Positions 1-5,300 of a stretch of DNA of 5,307 bases are shown here, piece after piece. This DNA is from Prevotella sp. CAG:732 (GTDB lineage: Bacteria > Bacteroidota > Bacteroidia > Bacteroidales > Bacteroidaceae), in contig FR893180.1 in NCBI GenBank assembly GCA_000436035.1, positions 1-5,307 on the forward strand. The letters are read 5' to 3'. The position numbers were made by a program, and so were the translations under genes. Under the pieces are notes generated by a model, which was not told the origin of the DNA, did no database searches, and saw only the letters and a program-made list of their open reading frames with translations. The first letter of the stretch is position 1. Each line of letters starts with the position of its first letter.

Positions 1-56
1 GGGAAGTAGAGCATCGCCAGCTCCGACTTCCCGTAACTTCTTGGTTCTAGTTCCAT
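1..56 (-). CDS. DUF4248 family protein, 5' end only (runs off the window)
   Basis: On the minus strand an ATG at 56-54 opens 18 codons plus two bases to the window edge, reading MELEPRSYGKSELAMLYF followed by a probable Pro. The 'RSY.K.ELAMLYFP' start is what I recall as the N-terminal signature of the small Bacteroidales DUF4248 proteins (roughly 70-80 residues, function unknown, predicted DNA-binding-like). DUF4248 genes commonly sit beside a VirE/BT4734 primase gene and a gene for an HU-like DNA-binding protein, and this copy lies 125 bases downstream of such a primase on the same strand, which supports both calls. The gene is cut only by the window. No Shine-Dalgarno sequence is seen; the leader is A/T-rich, as is usual in Bacteroidota. 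The identification rests on a short stretch plus context. Confidence 0.72.
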   Translation of the reverse strand, partial: MELEPRSYGKSELAMLYF

Positions 57-62
57 TTGGTT

Positions 63-103
63 CAATTTATAATGTACAATTTGTAATTTATAATTTATAA
101 TTG
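63..103. repeat. AT-rich repeat tract upstream of the DUF4248 gene
   Basis: The 10-mer AATTTATAAT occurs three times (64-73, 85-94, 92-101). The last two copies overlap to give a 7-bp periodic stretch. A short palindrome, ACAATTTGT (76-84), lies between the first and second copies, and the ends (CAATTTATAA and TTATAATTG) make the tract an imperfect inverted repeat. It ends 7 bases before the DUF4248 start codon on the minus strand, so it could hold that gene's promoter and AT-rich leader, but I see no convincing TAnnTTTG element in it. Confidence 0.5.
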
Positions 104-127
104 GGCTTACGCCATCGTGACTCCTTC

Positions 128-190
128 GAGATTTCTCTATGACTAACAGAGATTTCTCTGCTAGTCACAGAATTTTCTCTGCTAGTCTTC
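128..190. repeat. Three tandem copies of a 21-bp unit at the primase 3' end
   Basis: The units are 128-148, 149-169 and 170-190. Units 1 and 2 share an identical first 11 bases, GAGATTTCTCT; units 2 and 3 share TTTCTCTGCTAGTC. Each neighbouring pair matches at 16 of 21 positions. The stop codon of the primase gene (TAG on the minus strand, 184-182) lies in the third unit, so the array starts at the very end of the gene and extends into the intergenic space. The regular spacing, two helical turns, could reflect protein-binding iterons, or just duplication of a terminator-like sequence. Confidence 0.75.
141..166 (-). terminator. Near-perfect palindrome after the primase stop, possible terminator
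   Basis: GACTAACAGAGA (141-152) and TCTCTGCTAGTC (155-166) pair at 11 of 12 positions around a TT centre. It spans the junction of repeat units 1 and 2 and lies 16 bases past the primase stop on the minus strand, where a terminator or mRNA 3'-end hairpin is expected. There is no clear T run beyond it on the minus strand, so an intrinsic terminator is not proven. A protein-binding palindrome or RNA processing hairpin is an alternative. Confidence 0.4.
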
Positions 191-2449
191 CAACTTGTCG
201 TTTGGACTCACGGCGGCATCGTTGTTCAGTTCCAGCGGCTCCTTCTCGATGACAGCCCATCCGTTGCCCTTCTCCTTGTGAATCTTCTTGAAGCCCAGTT
301 GCGACATCACGCTGCCGATGTTCTGCTTATTGAGGTTCTGGCGGAGAGCCGGGTTGCTACCGATGCGTTCCAAGATCTCAGCACTGTAACGGAACTTGAT
401 GAAATTCACGTCGGTGGTCTCGTCAGGCACCTTGTAGTAGCGCAGAATCTGCTCCTCGGCATAGTTGGCTACCATGAAGAGACGGTTGTGCTGGCGCATC
501 AGCTCGATGTCGGCACGGTTCAACCAGAACGTCCAGTCACCCTCCTTGTGCTCTTTCTCCTTCGTCATCTTCTTGCCCAAAGCCACAGCCTCGGCATAGA
601 CATGGGTGTAGTCGATGGGCTGCTCTATCGGACTCTCTATGCTCTCCACGATCCAAGGTGAGTAACGGCGGTTCTCATCGTCGGTGATAAACTGCTGGCT
701 GTTGCTCGTTCCACAGAGGCTTCCACGATGGGGCAACTCGCTGCGGTACTTGTCGTAAGGTCGGCGAATGGAGAACGTGAGCTTGGTGATGGCACTCTTG
801 AAGGCACTCAGGTTCTTGCCGAAGATGCACTCAAACTCGTCCATGCAGAGCACCGCCTTGCTCGAACAAGCCTCCATGAAATCCTTGTCGGTGTAGTTGG
901 CTGTGGAGTCGTTGATGAAGTACTGGCGCAGAATAGGCGGCAAGAGGTAGGCGAAGAAGGTAGTCTTGAAGATGCCACCCCTTCCCACGAGGATGAGGAT
1001 GACCTGGTTGACCACCTTCAGCGATTCCCATGCCACCACCATCGCCACGAGCCACTTCTTGAAGAAATAGCGGAACTCCTCCTGGGTGTGATGATAGTCC
1101 GGCTTGTCGATGACGTGGATGGTGTCGGCGAGTTGGTCGATGTAGTCGGGATCGCTTTCCTCTTTCCACTCAGGCAACTCTTTGAGATAGTCCACGAGAG
1201 GGTCGAAAGGCTGGCTGAAGTCGCTGTTGATGATGTTGTGGAGCGTCTTGCAGGTCACCTTCATGCCGTCCTCGTTCATCTCCAGCCAGAGCGAGTTCTC
1301 GATGTTGTCATCTACCAGAGTCCAGTTTGGGTACTTGCCCGTCAGCACCATGAGGCTTCTCAGCTCATAGGCTCCCGTCACCAAGTTGTGCTGCATCTCG
1401 TAGTGCATCGAGAGCCACTGCTTGATGGCGTTGGGAGAGGAGCGGAAGGTGGACTCCTCGCCCTTTCTCCTGAAGTGCCACTTACCAAACTTCTCGGTGT
1501 GCTTGTAGCACGACTTCATCACGGAAGCCGTGTCGCCATAGCTGCTTCCAAACTCGGTGACGGCATAGGAGAGCGCCTCTTCCTGGGGGATGCCATAGAG
1601 GATGCAGACCTTGGCGAACTGTACGACATACTCGTTGTGTCGCCCCGACTCAAACTGGTAGCCCCACTGGTTGAGCAGGTGCTGGATGGGCTGTGCCGCC
1701 TCCTCGATGGAAGGAGCCGTGGCGTTCATGCTCTTCACCTCGGCAGCCATCTTCTTCGCCTTTCGCTTCTCCATCATCTGGGCGTACCGGGTCTCGTTGG
1801 CCTTTCGGGTGTAGAGCACCTTGAGATCGTTGGGACCGAGGCAGAATGGCACGGCATCCTTGCGGAAGAAGGCATTGGGGTCGTGGGCAAGACCAGAGAT
1901 CCGGGTGATGTCGGTGCAAGCCTTGTCGGGTTCGCATCCCAGCAGATGAGTGAAGTGGTCCATCGCCTTGTGGATCATCACGTCGAAGAGTTCCAGCACG
2001 GTCACGTCCTCGTCCTCTATCGGCGAGTAGGGGCAGAAGATGCGGAATCCCTTGCCGCTGATGGTGACGTAGGCGGCGAAGACGTGCTCATCCTGTCGGA
2101 GAAGGTCCATGCACTCCTCGATTTTCTTCTTCGTCTTGTGGTCGAAGTCGAGCATGAGGAAGTAGGACGGTCTCACGAAGTTGGCGAGTTTCTTGCCATA
2201 CCCATCCATGACGGCGGAGATGGTGATGCCAGGCGACATCGGTTTGTACTCATCGGCGAAACGCTTGCCGATGGCGAGGCGCTTGCGATAGGTCTCGGTG
2301 ATGATCTTCAGAGCCTCGTCCTTGCGGATGAGGTCTTCCAAGTACTGCCAACTAGCGAGCAGATGGCTTTCCGAGGTGTTAAGCGACTTGAAGTAGGAGG
2401 GCATGACCGCTGCTTCGTTTTTAGTGGTTAAATTTTCAACCTGTTCCAT
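182..2449 (-). CDS. VirE/BT4734-family primase-helicase
   Basis: A 755-residue protein (numbered from the ATG at 2449) joining an archaeo-eukaryotic-type primase domain to a P-loop ATPase, probably acting in replication of a mobile or integrated element. The N-terminal BT4734-like/VirE_N region shows the AEP-like signatures LMLDFDH (acidic pair D101, D103), ISGKGFRIF (130-138) and DITRISGLAHDP (180-191). A charged linker (about 220-250) and a PriCT-like helical region (about 255-325) follow. The VirE/DUF3874 ATPase has Walker A GRGGIFKT (489-496; Phe where Gly is usual before Lys), Walker B LCMDEFE (D537, E538), a GTSN sensor (580-583) and a possible arginine finger in RRYSPW (594-599). The C-terminal 90-100 residues fit a winged-helix end. 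The frame stays open to a GTG at 2569, adding 40 residues. I prefer the ATG because the extension reads like a leader (palindrome at 2486-2498, GGCTGAA motif at 2518-2524). DUF4248 follows on the same strand. Intact; the exact biological role of the family is not settled. Confidence 0.88.
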   Translation of the reverse strand: MEQVENLTTKNEAAVMPSYFKSLNTSESHLLASWQYLEDLIRKDEALKIITETYRKRLAIGKRFADEYKPMSPGITISAVMDGYGKKLANFVRPSYFLMLDFDHKTKKKIEECMDLLRQDEHVFAAYVTISGKGFRIFCPYSPIEDEDVTVLELFDVMIHKAMDHFTHLLGCEPDKACTDITRISGLAHDPNAFFRKDAVPFCLGPNDLKVLYTRKANETRYAQMMEKRKAKKMAAEVKSMNATAPSIEEAAQPIQHLLNQWGYQFESGRHNEYVVQFAKVCILYGIPQEEALSYAVTEFGSSYGDTASVMKSCYKHTEKFGKWHFRRKGEESTFRSSPNAIKQWLSMHYEMQHNLVTGAYELRSLMVLTGKYPNWTLVDDNIENSLWLEMNEDGMKVTCKTLHNIINSDFSQPFDPLVDYLKELPEWKEESDPDYIDQLADTIHVIDKPDYHHTQEEFRYFFKKWLVAMVVAWESLKVVNQVILILVGRGGIFKTTFFAYLLPPILRQYFINDSTANYTDKDFMEACSSKAVLCMDEFECIFGKNLSAFKSAITKLTFSIRRPYDKYRSELPHRGSLCGTSNSQQFITDDENRRYSPWIVESIESPIEQPIDYTHVYAEAVALGKKMTKEKEHKEGDWTFWLNRADIELMRQHNRLFMVANYAEEQILRYYKVPDETTDVNFIKFRYSAEILERIGSNPALRQNLNKQNIGSVMSQLGFKKIHKEKGNGWAVIEKEPLELNNDAAVSPNDKLED

Positions 2450-2595
2450 CTTGATATTAGGTTTTAATTGATTGTTCCCAGCAACCGTAACGATTACGAA
2501 CTGAGGTGAGGTCTGAAGGCTGAACACTGAATCAGCACCTTTTGTTAAAACTGTGTTAAATATATGCACAATCTATTGATATATAAACTTTTATT

Positions 2596-2624
2596 ATTAT
2601 ATTGCTTGCGTTGTATATAACAAA
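2596..2624 (-). promoter_or_regulatory. Candidate promoter of the primase gene
   Basis: On the minus strand TTTG (2624-2621) is followed after 19 bases by TATAAT (2601-2596). The TTTG and the spacing fit the Bacteroidota -33/-7 layout; the downstream half is closer to a TATAAT box than to TAnnTTTG. Transcription would begin near 2590, giving about 20 bases of leader to the GTG at 2569 or about 140 to the preferred ATG at 2449. Moderate to weak evidence. Confidence 0.35.
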
Positions 2625-2657
2625 GTCTTTTCCAGTAGAGTTCAGTTCAGTCTGTGA

Positions 2658-2686
2658 GGCTGAATCCTGCGAGAGAGGGTTCAGCC
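2658..2686. promoter_or_regulatory. Strong hairpin/dyad with GGCTGAA arms in the divergent intergenic region
   Basis: GGCTGAATCC (2658-2667) pairs with GGGTTCAGCC (2677-2686), ten pairs with one T-G wobble, around a 9-base loop. The core GGCTGAA also occurs at 2518-2524 in the primase leader, and as the near-copy GGCTGAC on the minus strand (2697-2691). A repeated heptamer in both orientations around a primase promoter suggests sites for a regulator or replication initiator. Lacking a T run, it does not look like an ordinary terminator. Confidence 0.5.
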
Positions 2687-2746
2687 CTGTGTCAGCCTTG
2701 TCGATCTCGGTGGCGAAGGTAAGAATAAAGTTTGGATCAGAAATTT

Positions 2747-2771
2747 GAAAATGACCGATATGGTCAATTTC
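2747..2771. promoter_or_regulatory. 25-bp operator-like dyad upstream of the 151-codon gene
   Basis: GAAAaTGACC (2747-2756) and GGTCAaTTTC (2762-2771) are inverted copies at 9 of 10 positions, separated by GATAT. Arm length, short spacer and location 30 bases before the ATG at 2801 are typical of a dimeric repressor or activator site. TTTG motifs occur at 2731-2734 and 2744-2747, but no properly spaced TAnnTTTG is visible, so the promoter itself is not assigned. Confidence 0.5.
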
Positions 2772-2800
2772 CAGTATTAATCATTTAATTTCTTACACAA

Positions 2801-2869
2801 ATGAAACATTTATTAAATGTTGCGGAGAATGTTCTTCTCCATGTGTTTTTTTGTCAGGCAAGCTCCTGA
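2801..2869 (+). other. Short 22-codon reading frame entering the next gene through a T7 run
   Basis: ATG at 2801, preceded by an A-rich CTTACACAA leader, begins a frame reading MKHLLNVAENVLLHVFF before ending in TGA at 2867-2869. The Phe-Phe codons lie in a run of seven T (2846-2852). A one-base backward slip there, or an eighth T, joins it in frame to the 151-codon gene. It may be the true N-terminus of that gene (frameshifted or mis-sequenced), a frameshifting leader, or chance. The start context here is better than that of the TTG at 2851. Confidence 0.35.
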
Positions 2870-3306
2870 CTGGTGAGCAACGTTTCTGCCTTGCGTGGAA
2901 CCAATTCCGTCTTTGGATGAAAGACCTGAAGAAGGAGGCGAGAGATGATGGTTCGGGCGGTGAGGCTCTGGAGAAGTGGTTGGTCGATATGGAGTCGATC
3001 AAGCAGCACTATGGCTTGACTCATACGGTGACCAAACATCTCAAGGAGGGCAAGAACATGTCTCTGTGGGAGTTTGAGAACTTGTGCCTTTACGTCTTCT
3101 CGTTCTATGACAGTGAGTGGGAGCGTCAAATAGTGTGGATGAATGTAGGTACGACTCTCTTTTTTCACACCAAGGAGTGCAAGGACTTGAATTTCGAGCC
3201 ATTCTCTCGTCCGTTGAATCAATTGATGGAAGAGAAGGTGACTGCGGAAGTGAGCAAGTTGGCGGATATCAATCGTCGCTATTATGAGATGATGGCAGAG
3301 AAGTAA
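2851..3306 (+). CDS. Unrecognised 151-residue soluble protein
   Basis: I do not recognise this family. From a TTG at 2851 the product has 151 residues, is charged and probably mostly helical, with no signal peptide or membrane segment. It is rich in aromatic residues (for example LAWNQFRLW at 14-22, LWEFENLCLYVFSFYDSEWE at 72-91) and ends in a basic/acidic helix, INRRYYEMMAEK. The Lys/Glu-rich codons and GC level resemble the primase gene rather than the ATPase gene downstream. The start is uncertain: TTG is rare, the frame is open upstream to 2755 without an ATG, and the nearest good ATG (2801) lies one frame away across a T7 run. The first in-frame ATG is residue 23 (2917). It is transcribed away from the primase and followed by a terminator-like hairpin, so it is probably a single-gene unit. 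Possible roles include an accessory or regulatory protein of the element; nothing in the sequence decides this. Confidence 0.65.
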   Translation: MSGKLLTGEQRFCLAWNQFRLWMKDLKKEARDDGSGGEALEKWLVDMESIKQHYGLTHTVTKHLKEGKNMSLWEFENLCLYVFSFYDSEWERQIVWMNVGTTLFFHTKECKDLNFEPFSRPLNQLMEEKVTAEVSKLADINRRYYEMMAEK

Positions 3307-3312
3307 GCAAGG

Positions 3313-3369
3313 GATGCCCGTCGCTCCTGCTCCTCGCTTGTCCTGGGGAGGGGCAGGAGAGACGGCATC
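3313..3369 (+). terminator. Long imperfect hairpin, probable terminator of the 151-codon gene
   Basis: Seven bases after the stop, GATGCC (3313-3318), GTC (3320-3322) and CTCCTGCTCC (3324-3333) pair with GGGGCAGGAG (3350-3359), GAC (3361-3363) and GGCATC (3364-3369). The stem has 19 pairs, broken by one bulged C (3319), one G/A mismatch and one T-G wobble, with a 16-base loop. A moderately T-rich stretch (TGTTGTCGTTTTG) follows. The size and position fit a terminator. A small repeat element of the palindromic type is also possible. Confidence 0.6.
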
Positions 3370-3428
3370 TGTTGTCGTTTTGTGGGTTAAAGTTTGTGAA
3401 TTCCCCTCTCTTACTCAATATTTTTCCT

Positions 3429-3436
3429 TATTTTTG
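3429..3436 (+). promoter_or_regulatory. Exact Bacteroidota -7 element (TATTTTTG)
   Basis: TATTTTTG matches TAnnTTTG at all fixed positions. No TTTG lies at the expected 19-21 base spacing upstream; the nearest is 3393-3396, too far. Transcription would begin about 3440 and run into the small ORF at 3480 and then the hairpin at 3548-3591. The same octamer recurs at 3695-3702. Confidence 0.4.
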
Positions 3437-3479
3437 TACGATATTGTAGCTGTTTTTCTAGAAAGACGGCGAAGGAAAA

Positions 3480-3563
3480 ATGAAGAATATCGAGATGAAA
3501 ACGTGTAAGTACTTGAATCATAGGTGTATTCCTGAGATTCGAGGAACCCAAGATGTGGGGTGA
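3480..3563 (+). CDS. Possible 27-codon small ORF
   Basis: ATG at 3480, preceded by AAGGA (3472-3476) and an A run, opens 27 codons (MKNIEMKTCKYLNHRC, then a Pro/Gly-containing end) to TGA at 3561-3563. It follows an exact -7 element by about 45 bases, and its 3' end overlaps a hairpin. Reading past the TGA the frame stays open to TAA at 3624, so a longer decayed gene is conceivable. I recognise no family. With such a short length, chance is a real possibility. Confidence 0.22.
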   Translation: MKNIEMKTCKYLNHRCIPEIRGTQDVG

Positions 3564-3591
3564 TGGGAAGAAATGCCCCACTCTTACTTGG
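3548..3591. other. Bulged hairpin between the 151-codon gene and the ATPase gene
   Basis: AAGA (3550-3553), a bulged T, and GTGGGG (3555-3560) pair with CCCCAC (3576-3581) and TCTT (3582-3585), ten pairs around a 15-base loop. A competing outer pairing, CCAAG (3548-3552) with CTTGG (3587-3591), could form instead of the AAGA-TCTT part. There is no T run after it. It could be part of a structured leader or small RNA made from the 3429 promoter. Confidence 0.35.
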
Positions 3592-3670
3592 ATAGTATTC
3601 AATATTATTGGTTCCGTAGAGCTTAAAAAGAAATATCTAATGTGAATAAAAATAAAAAAGAGTTCAAGAA

Positions 3671-3688
3671 TATGGATATGAATCCATA
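3671..3688. promoter_or_regulatory. Perfect inverted repeat at the -33 position of the ATPase promoter
   Basis: TATGGAT (3671-3677) and ATCCATA (3682-3688) are perfect inverted copies around ATGA. The repeat ends 6 bases before the -7 element, where a -33 TTTG should lie but is missing. A regulator bound here could either recruit or block RNA polymerase. Confidence 0.4.
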
Positions 3689-3694
3689 AATTTG

Positions 3695-3702
3695 TATTTT
3701 TG
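3695..3702 (+). promoter_or_regulatory. Exact -7 element of the ATPase-TOPRIM operon
   Basis: TATTTTTG matches TAnnTTTG fully and lies 21 bases before the ATPase ATG, giving a start of transcription near 3706-3710 and a leader of only about 15 bases. The upstream -33 TTTG is absent and replaced by an inverted repeat. Confidence 0.55.
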
Positions 3703-3716
3703 TCTAAAATTTTAGA
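3703..3716. promoter_or_regulatory. 14-bp perfect palindrome over the expected transcription start
   Basis: TCTAAAATTTTAGA is its own reverse complement. It directly abuts the -7 element and ends 7 bases before the ATPase start codon, the classic position for a repressor site. AT-rich palindromes also arise by chance, so this remains a candidate operator. Confidence 0.4.
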
Positions 3717-3723
3717 TTAATAT

Positions 3724-4830
3724 ATGAAAATTAGAACATTTTCTTTTAAAAACAAAGTGTCTGGTTGGAATGTGAAAAATGTACATTTCGATAATTTGAC
3801 ACTATTTGTCGGCGCATCAGGTGTTGGCAAAACACAAATATTGCGTGCGATAGGCTCTTTGAGGAAGATTGTGAATGGCGATTCTGTAAATGGAGCAGAA
3901 TGGTCTGTAGAATTTGAGGAAAATGGCGTCGTCTATATTTGGAAAGGGGCATTTGATGCGTTGGAGACTAGTTTAGAGGATATTTATCATTTTAAAAATT
4001 CTGAAGCTGTCGTTCTTTATGAAACGCTTGAAATCAATTCTAAAACTATTATAGATAGAAAAAATACAGAAATTGAATATGATGGAAAACCTATAGTTAA
4101 GTTGGATGCTAACAAAAGTGCCATCTCCTTATTGAAGGAAGAAGAGTTGATTTCTCCAGTATTGAATGCTTTTCGAAAAGTCCAAATTCTAAACTCTAAT
4201 ATCAGCGGTTTGACCATTACACCTTCTATTAATGAGAAAAGGAAAAGTCATCTAGGTATCCGTGAAATAAAGAATGAAAAGGGACTTTCTCCCATCGAAA
4301 AATTGTTTTTGTTGAAAGTTAACAAGTTGCAGGAGTTTGATGATATTTTTGATAATTTCAAGGTCATCTTTCCTTTAATTGAGGACGTAGATTTTGCGAT
4401 TGGTTCTTTTTTCAATGAAGTGGCTTGCCCGATATTGAAAATGAAAGAAAAAGGTGTAAAGTCTTGGATATTTCAACCCGGTATATCTTCTGGCATGTTG
4501 AGAACCTTGTCGCAGATAACCATGTTGACTTTGGCTGATGCTGGAGATGTCTTTCTGATAGATGAATTTGAAAATGGTCTTGGTGTCAACTGTATTAATC
4601 AATTGGCAGAAATGATCATGTATCCTATGGAAGATGTGCAAGTGATAATGACGAGCCATCATCCTTATATTATCAACACGATTCCTTTTGAGTGTTGGAA
4701 GATTGTTACTCGCTCAGCTAGTGATGTAGCAATTCATACACCAGCGGAATTTAATATAGGAAAACGTTCCCGTCATGAGGCGTTTATGCAACTTATCCAG
4801 ACTTCTGCTTACAAAAACGGTAGCTTATGA
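3724..4830 (+). CDS. AAA/ABC-type ATPase of an ATPase-TOPRIM defence pair
   Basis: A 368-residue soluble ATPase of the AAA_15/AAA_21 (OLD, RecF, AriA/RloA-like) group. The opening 'FxFKN...' strand leads to Walker A GASGVGKT (30-37) in FVGASGVGKTQILRAIG. An ABC-like signature is visible as SSGMLRTLSQ (255-264), followed directly by Walker B VFLIDEFENG (276-285; D280, E281 catalytic pair) and the H-loop/switch region MTSHHPYII (309-317; H312, H313). Residues 60-230 between Walker A and the signature form a strand-rich then helical insertion, too short for a RecF/SMC-type long coiled coil. In such systems the ATPase dimerises or oligomerises, senses a phage protein or DNA, and controls a TOPRIM effector; that role is inferred from context. 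The start ATG follows an AT-rich leader, 21 bases after the end of a -7 element's first base region. The stop overlaps the next start (ATGA), indicating translational coupling. It is visibly more AT-rich than the primase gene, suggesting horizontal acquisition. All ATPase motifs are intact. Confidence 0.85.
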   Translation: MKIRTFSFKNKVSGWNVKNVHFDNLTLFVGASGVGKTQILRAIGSLRKIVNGDSVNGAEWSVEFEENGVVYIWKGAFDALETSLEDIYHFKNSEAVVLYETLEINSKTIIDRKNTEIEYDGKPIVKLDANKSAISLLKEEELISPVLNAFRKVQILNSNISGLTITPSINEKRKSHLGIREIKNEKGLSPIEKLFLLKVNKLQEFDDIFDNFKVIFPLIEDVDFAIGSFFNEVACPILKMKEKGVKSWIFQPGISSGMLRTLSQITMLTLADAGDVFLIDEFENGLGVNCINQLAEMIMYPMEDVQVIMTSHHPYIINTIPFECWKIVTRSASDVAIHTPAEFNIGKRSRHEAFMQLIQTSAYKNGSL

Positions 4831-5300
4831 ATCTCTATATTGTAGTGGAAGGTGAGCAAACAGAAACGAAAGTTTATCCTGCTTGGTTGCAAATTTTGGT
4901 GCCACAGCTATATCGAATAGATGATGCGTGGAATTTGTCGGAAAATTCCGATAGCTATTACTTGTTTAGTGCTGGTGGAATTCCGTCTATTTATAAGCAT
5001 GTTTCCAATGCTGTGGCAGATATAAATGAGATCAATGCTTGTGGTAAGGGAAAATATGATTACTTGCTCATGTGTATTGACGTTGAAGAAGAAAGCCGTC
5101 AGTACATAGAGCAAAAAGTTCAAGAACAACTGAAATTGGATGGTAATGAACTTTCAGAGCCTACAAAATTGGTGATTTTTGAACATAAAATTTGTATGGA
5201 ATCATGGTTTTTGGGAAACAGAAAAGTATATAAGGAAAATCCACAAGATCAAGATTTAATAAAATATACACATCTTTATAATACCTGTTGGCGGAATTAA
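4827..5300 (+). CDS. TOPRIM-like (RloB/DUF4276/AriB-type) partner protein, possibly truncated
   Basis: A 157-residue product whose ATG overlaps the ATPase stop in ATGA. The N-terminus LYIVVEGEQTETKVYPAWL carries the TOPRIM/RloB-type motif VEG-x-x-TE (catalytic Glu at E8). A hydrophobic strand ending in an acidic cluster, YLLMCIDVEEES (79-90; D85, E87), matches the metal-binding DxD/DxE motif, and VIFEHKICMESWFLGNRK (116-133) corresponds to the conserved '(F/M)E.W' strand-helix of RloB/DUF4276 proteins. In PARIS and related OLD-type systems such a protein is the nuclease effector held by the ATPase; here this is inference. Related proteins, as I know them, usually continue some 60-100 residues past the E.W motif, while this frame ends in TAA (5298-5300) after YNTCWRN. 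The +1 frame stays open to the window edge, so a frameshift, an insertion just past the edge, or an unusually short version are all possible. Confidence 0.75.
   Translation: MNLYIVVEGEQTETKVYPAWLQILVPQLYRIDDAWNLSENSDSYYLFSAGGIPSIYKHVSNAVADINEINACGKGKYDYLLMCIDVEEESRQYIEQKVQEQLKLDGNELSEPTKLVIFEHKICMESWFLGNRKVYKENPQDQDLIKYTHLYNTCWRN

Noticed and set aside
1..55. A tRNA-like fragment or terminator hairpin (GGGAAGT/ACTTCCC with an inner GAGC/GCTC stem and a GGTTCTAG stretch)
   Set aside because: The same bases read on the minus strand as the start of a DUF4248 protein, and the tRNA arms do not fit (no proper T-loop or anticodon stem).
728..2431. A 567-codon open frame on the plus strand opposite the primase gene
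   Set aside because: It lies wholly antisense to a gene with clear primase and ATPase motifs; its translation is His/Val/Leu/Glu-biased low-complexity sequence with no recognisable motif, as expected from the complement of GC-rich codons.
2854..3222. A 122-codon frame on the minus strand
   Set aside because: It is antisense to the 151-codon gene, with no family features and no supporting promoter or start context.
3314..3508. A 64-codon frame starting at 3314
   Set aside because: Its first part is the arm of the terminator-like hairpin and its middle is the AT-rich promoter region; the translation is not protein-like.
3724..4830. ABC transporter ATPase or RecF/SMC repair protein
   Set aside because: There is no permease or substrate-binding partner, the signature is not a canonical LSGGQ, there is no long coiled coil, and the overlapping partner has TOPRIM-type motifs.
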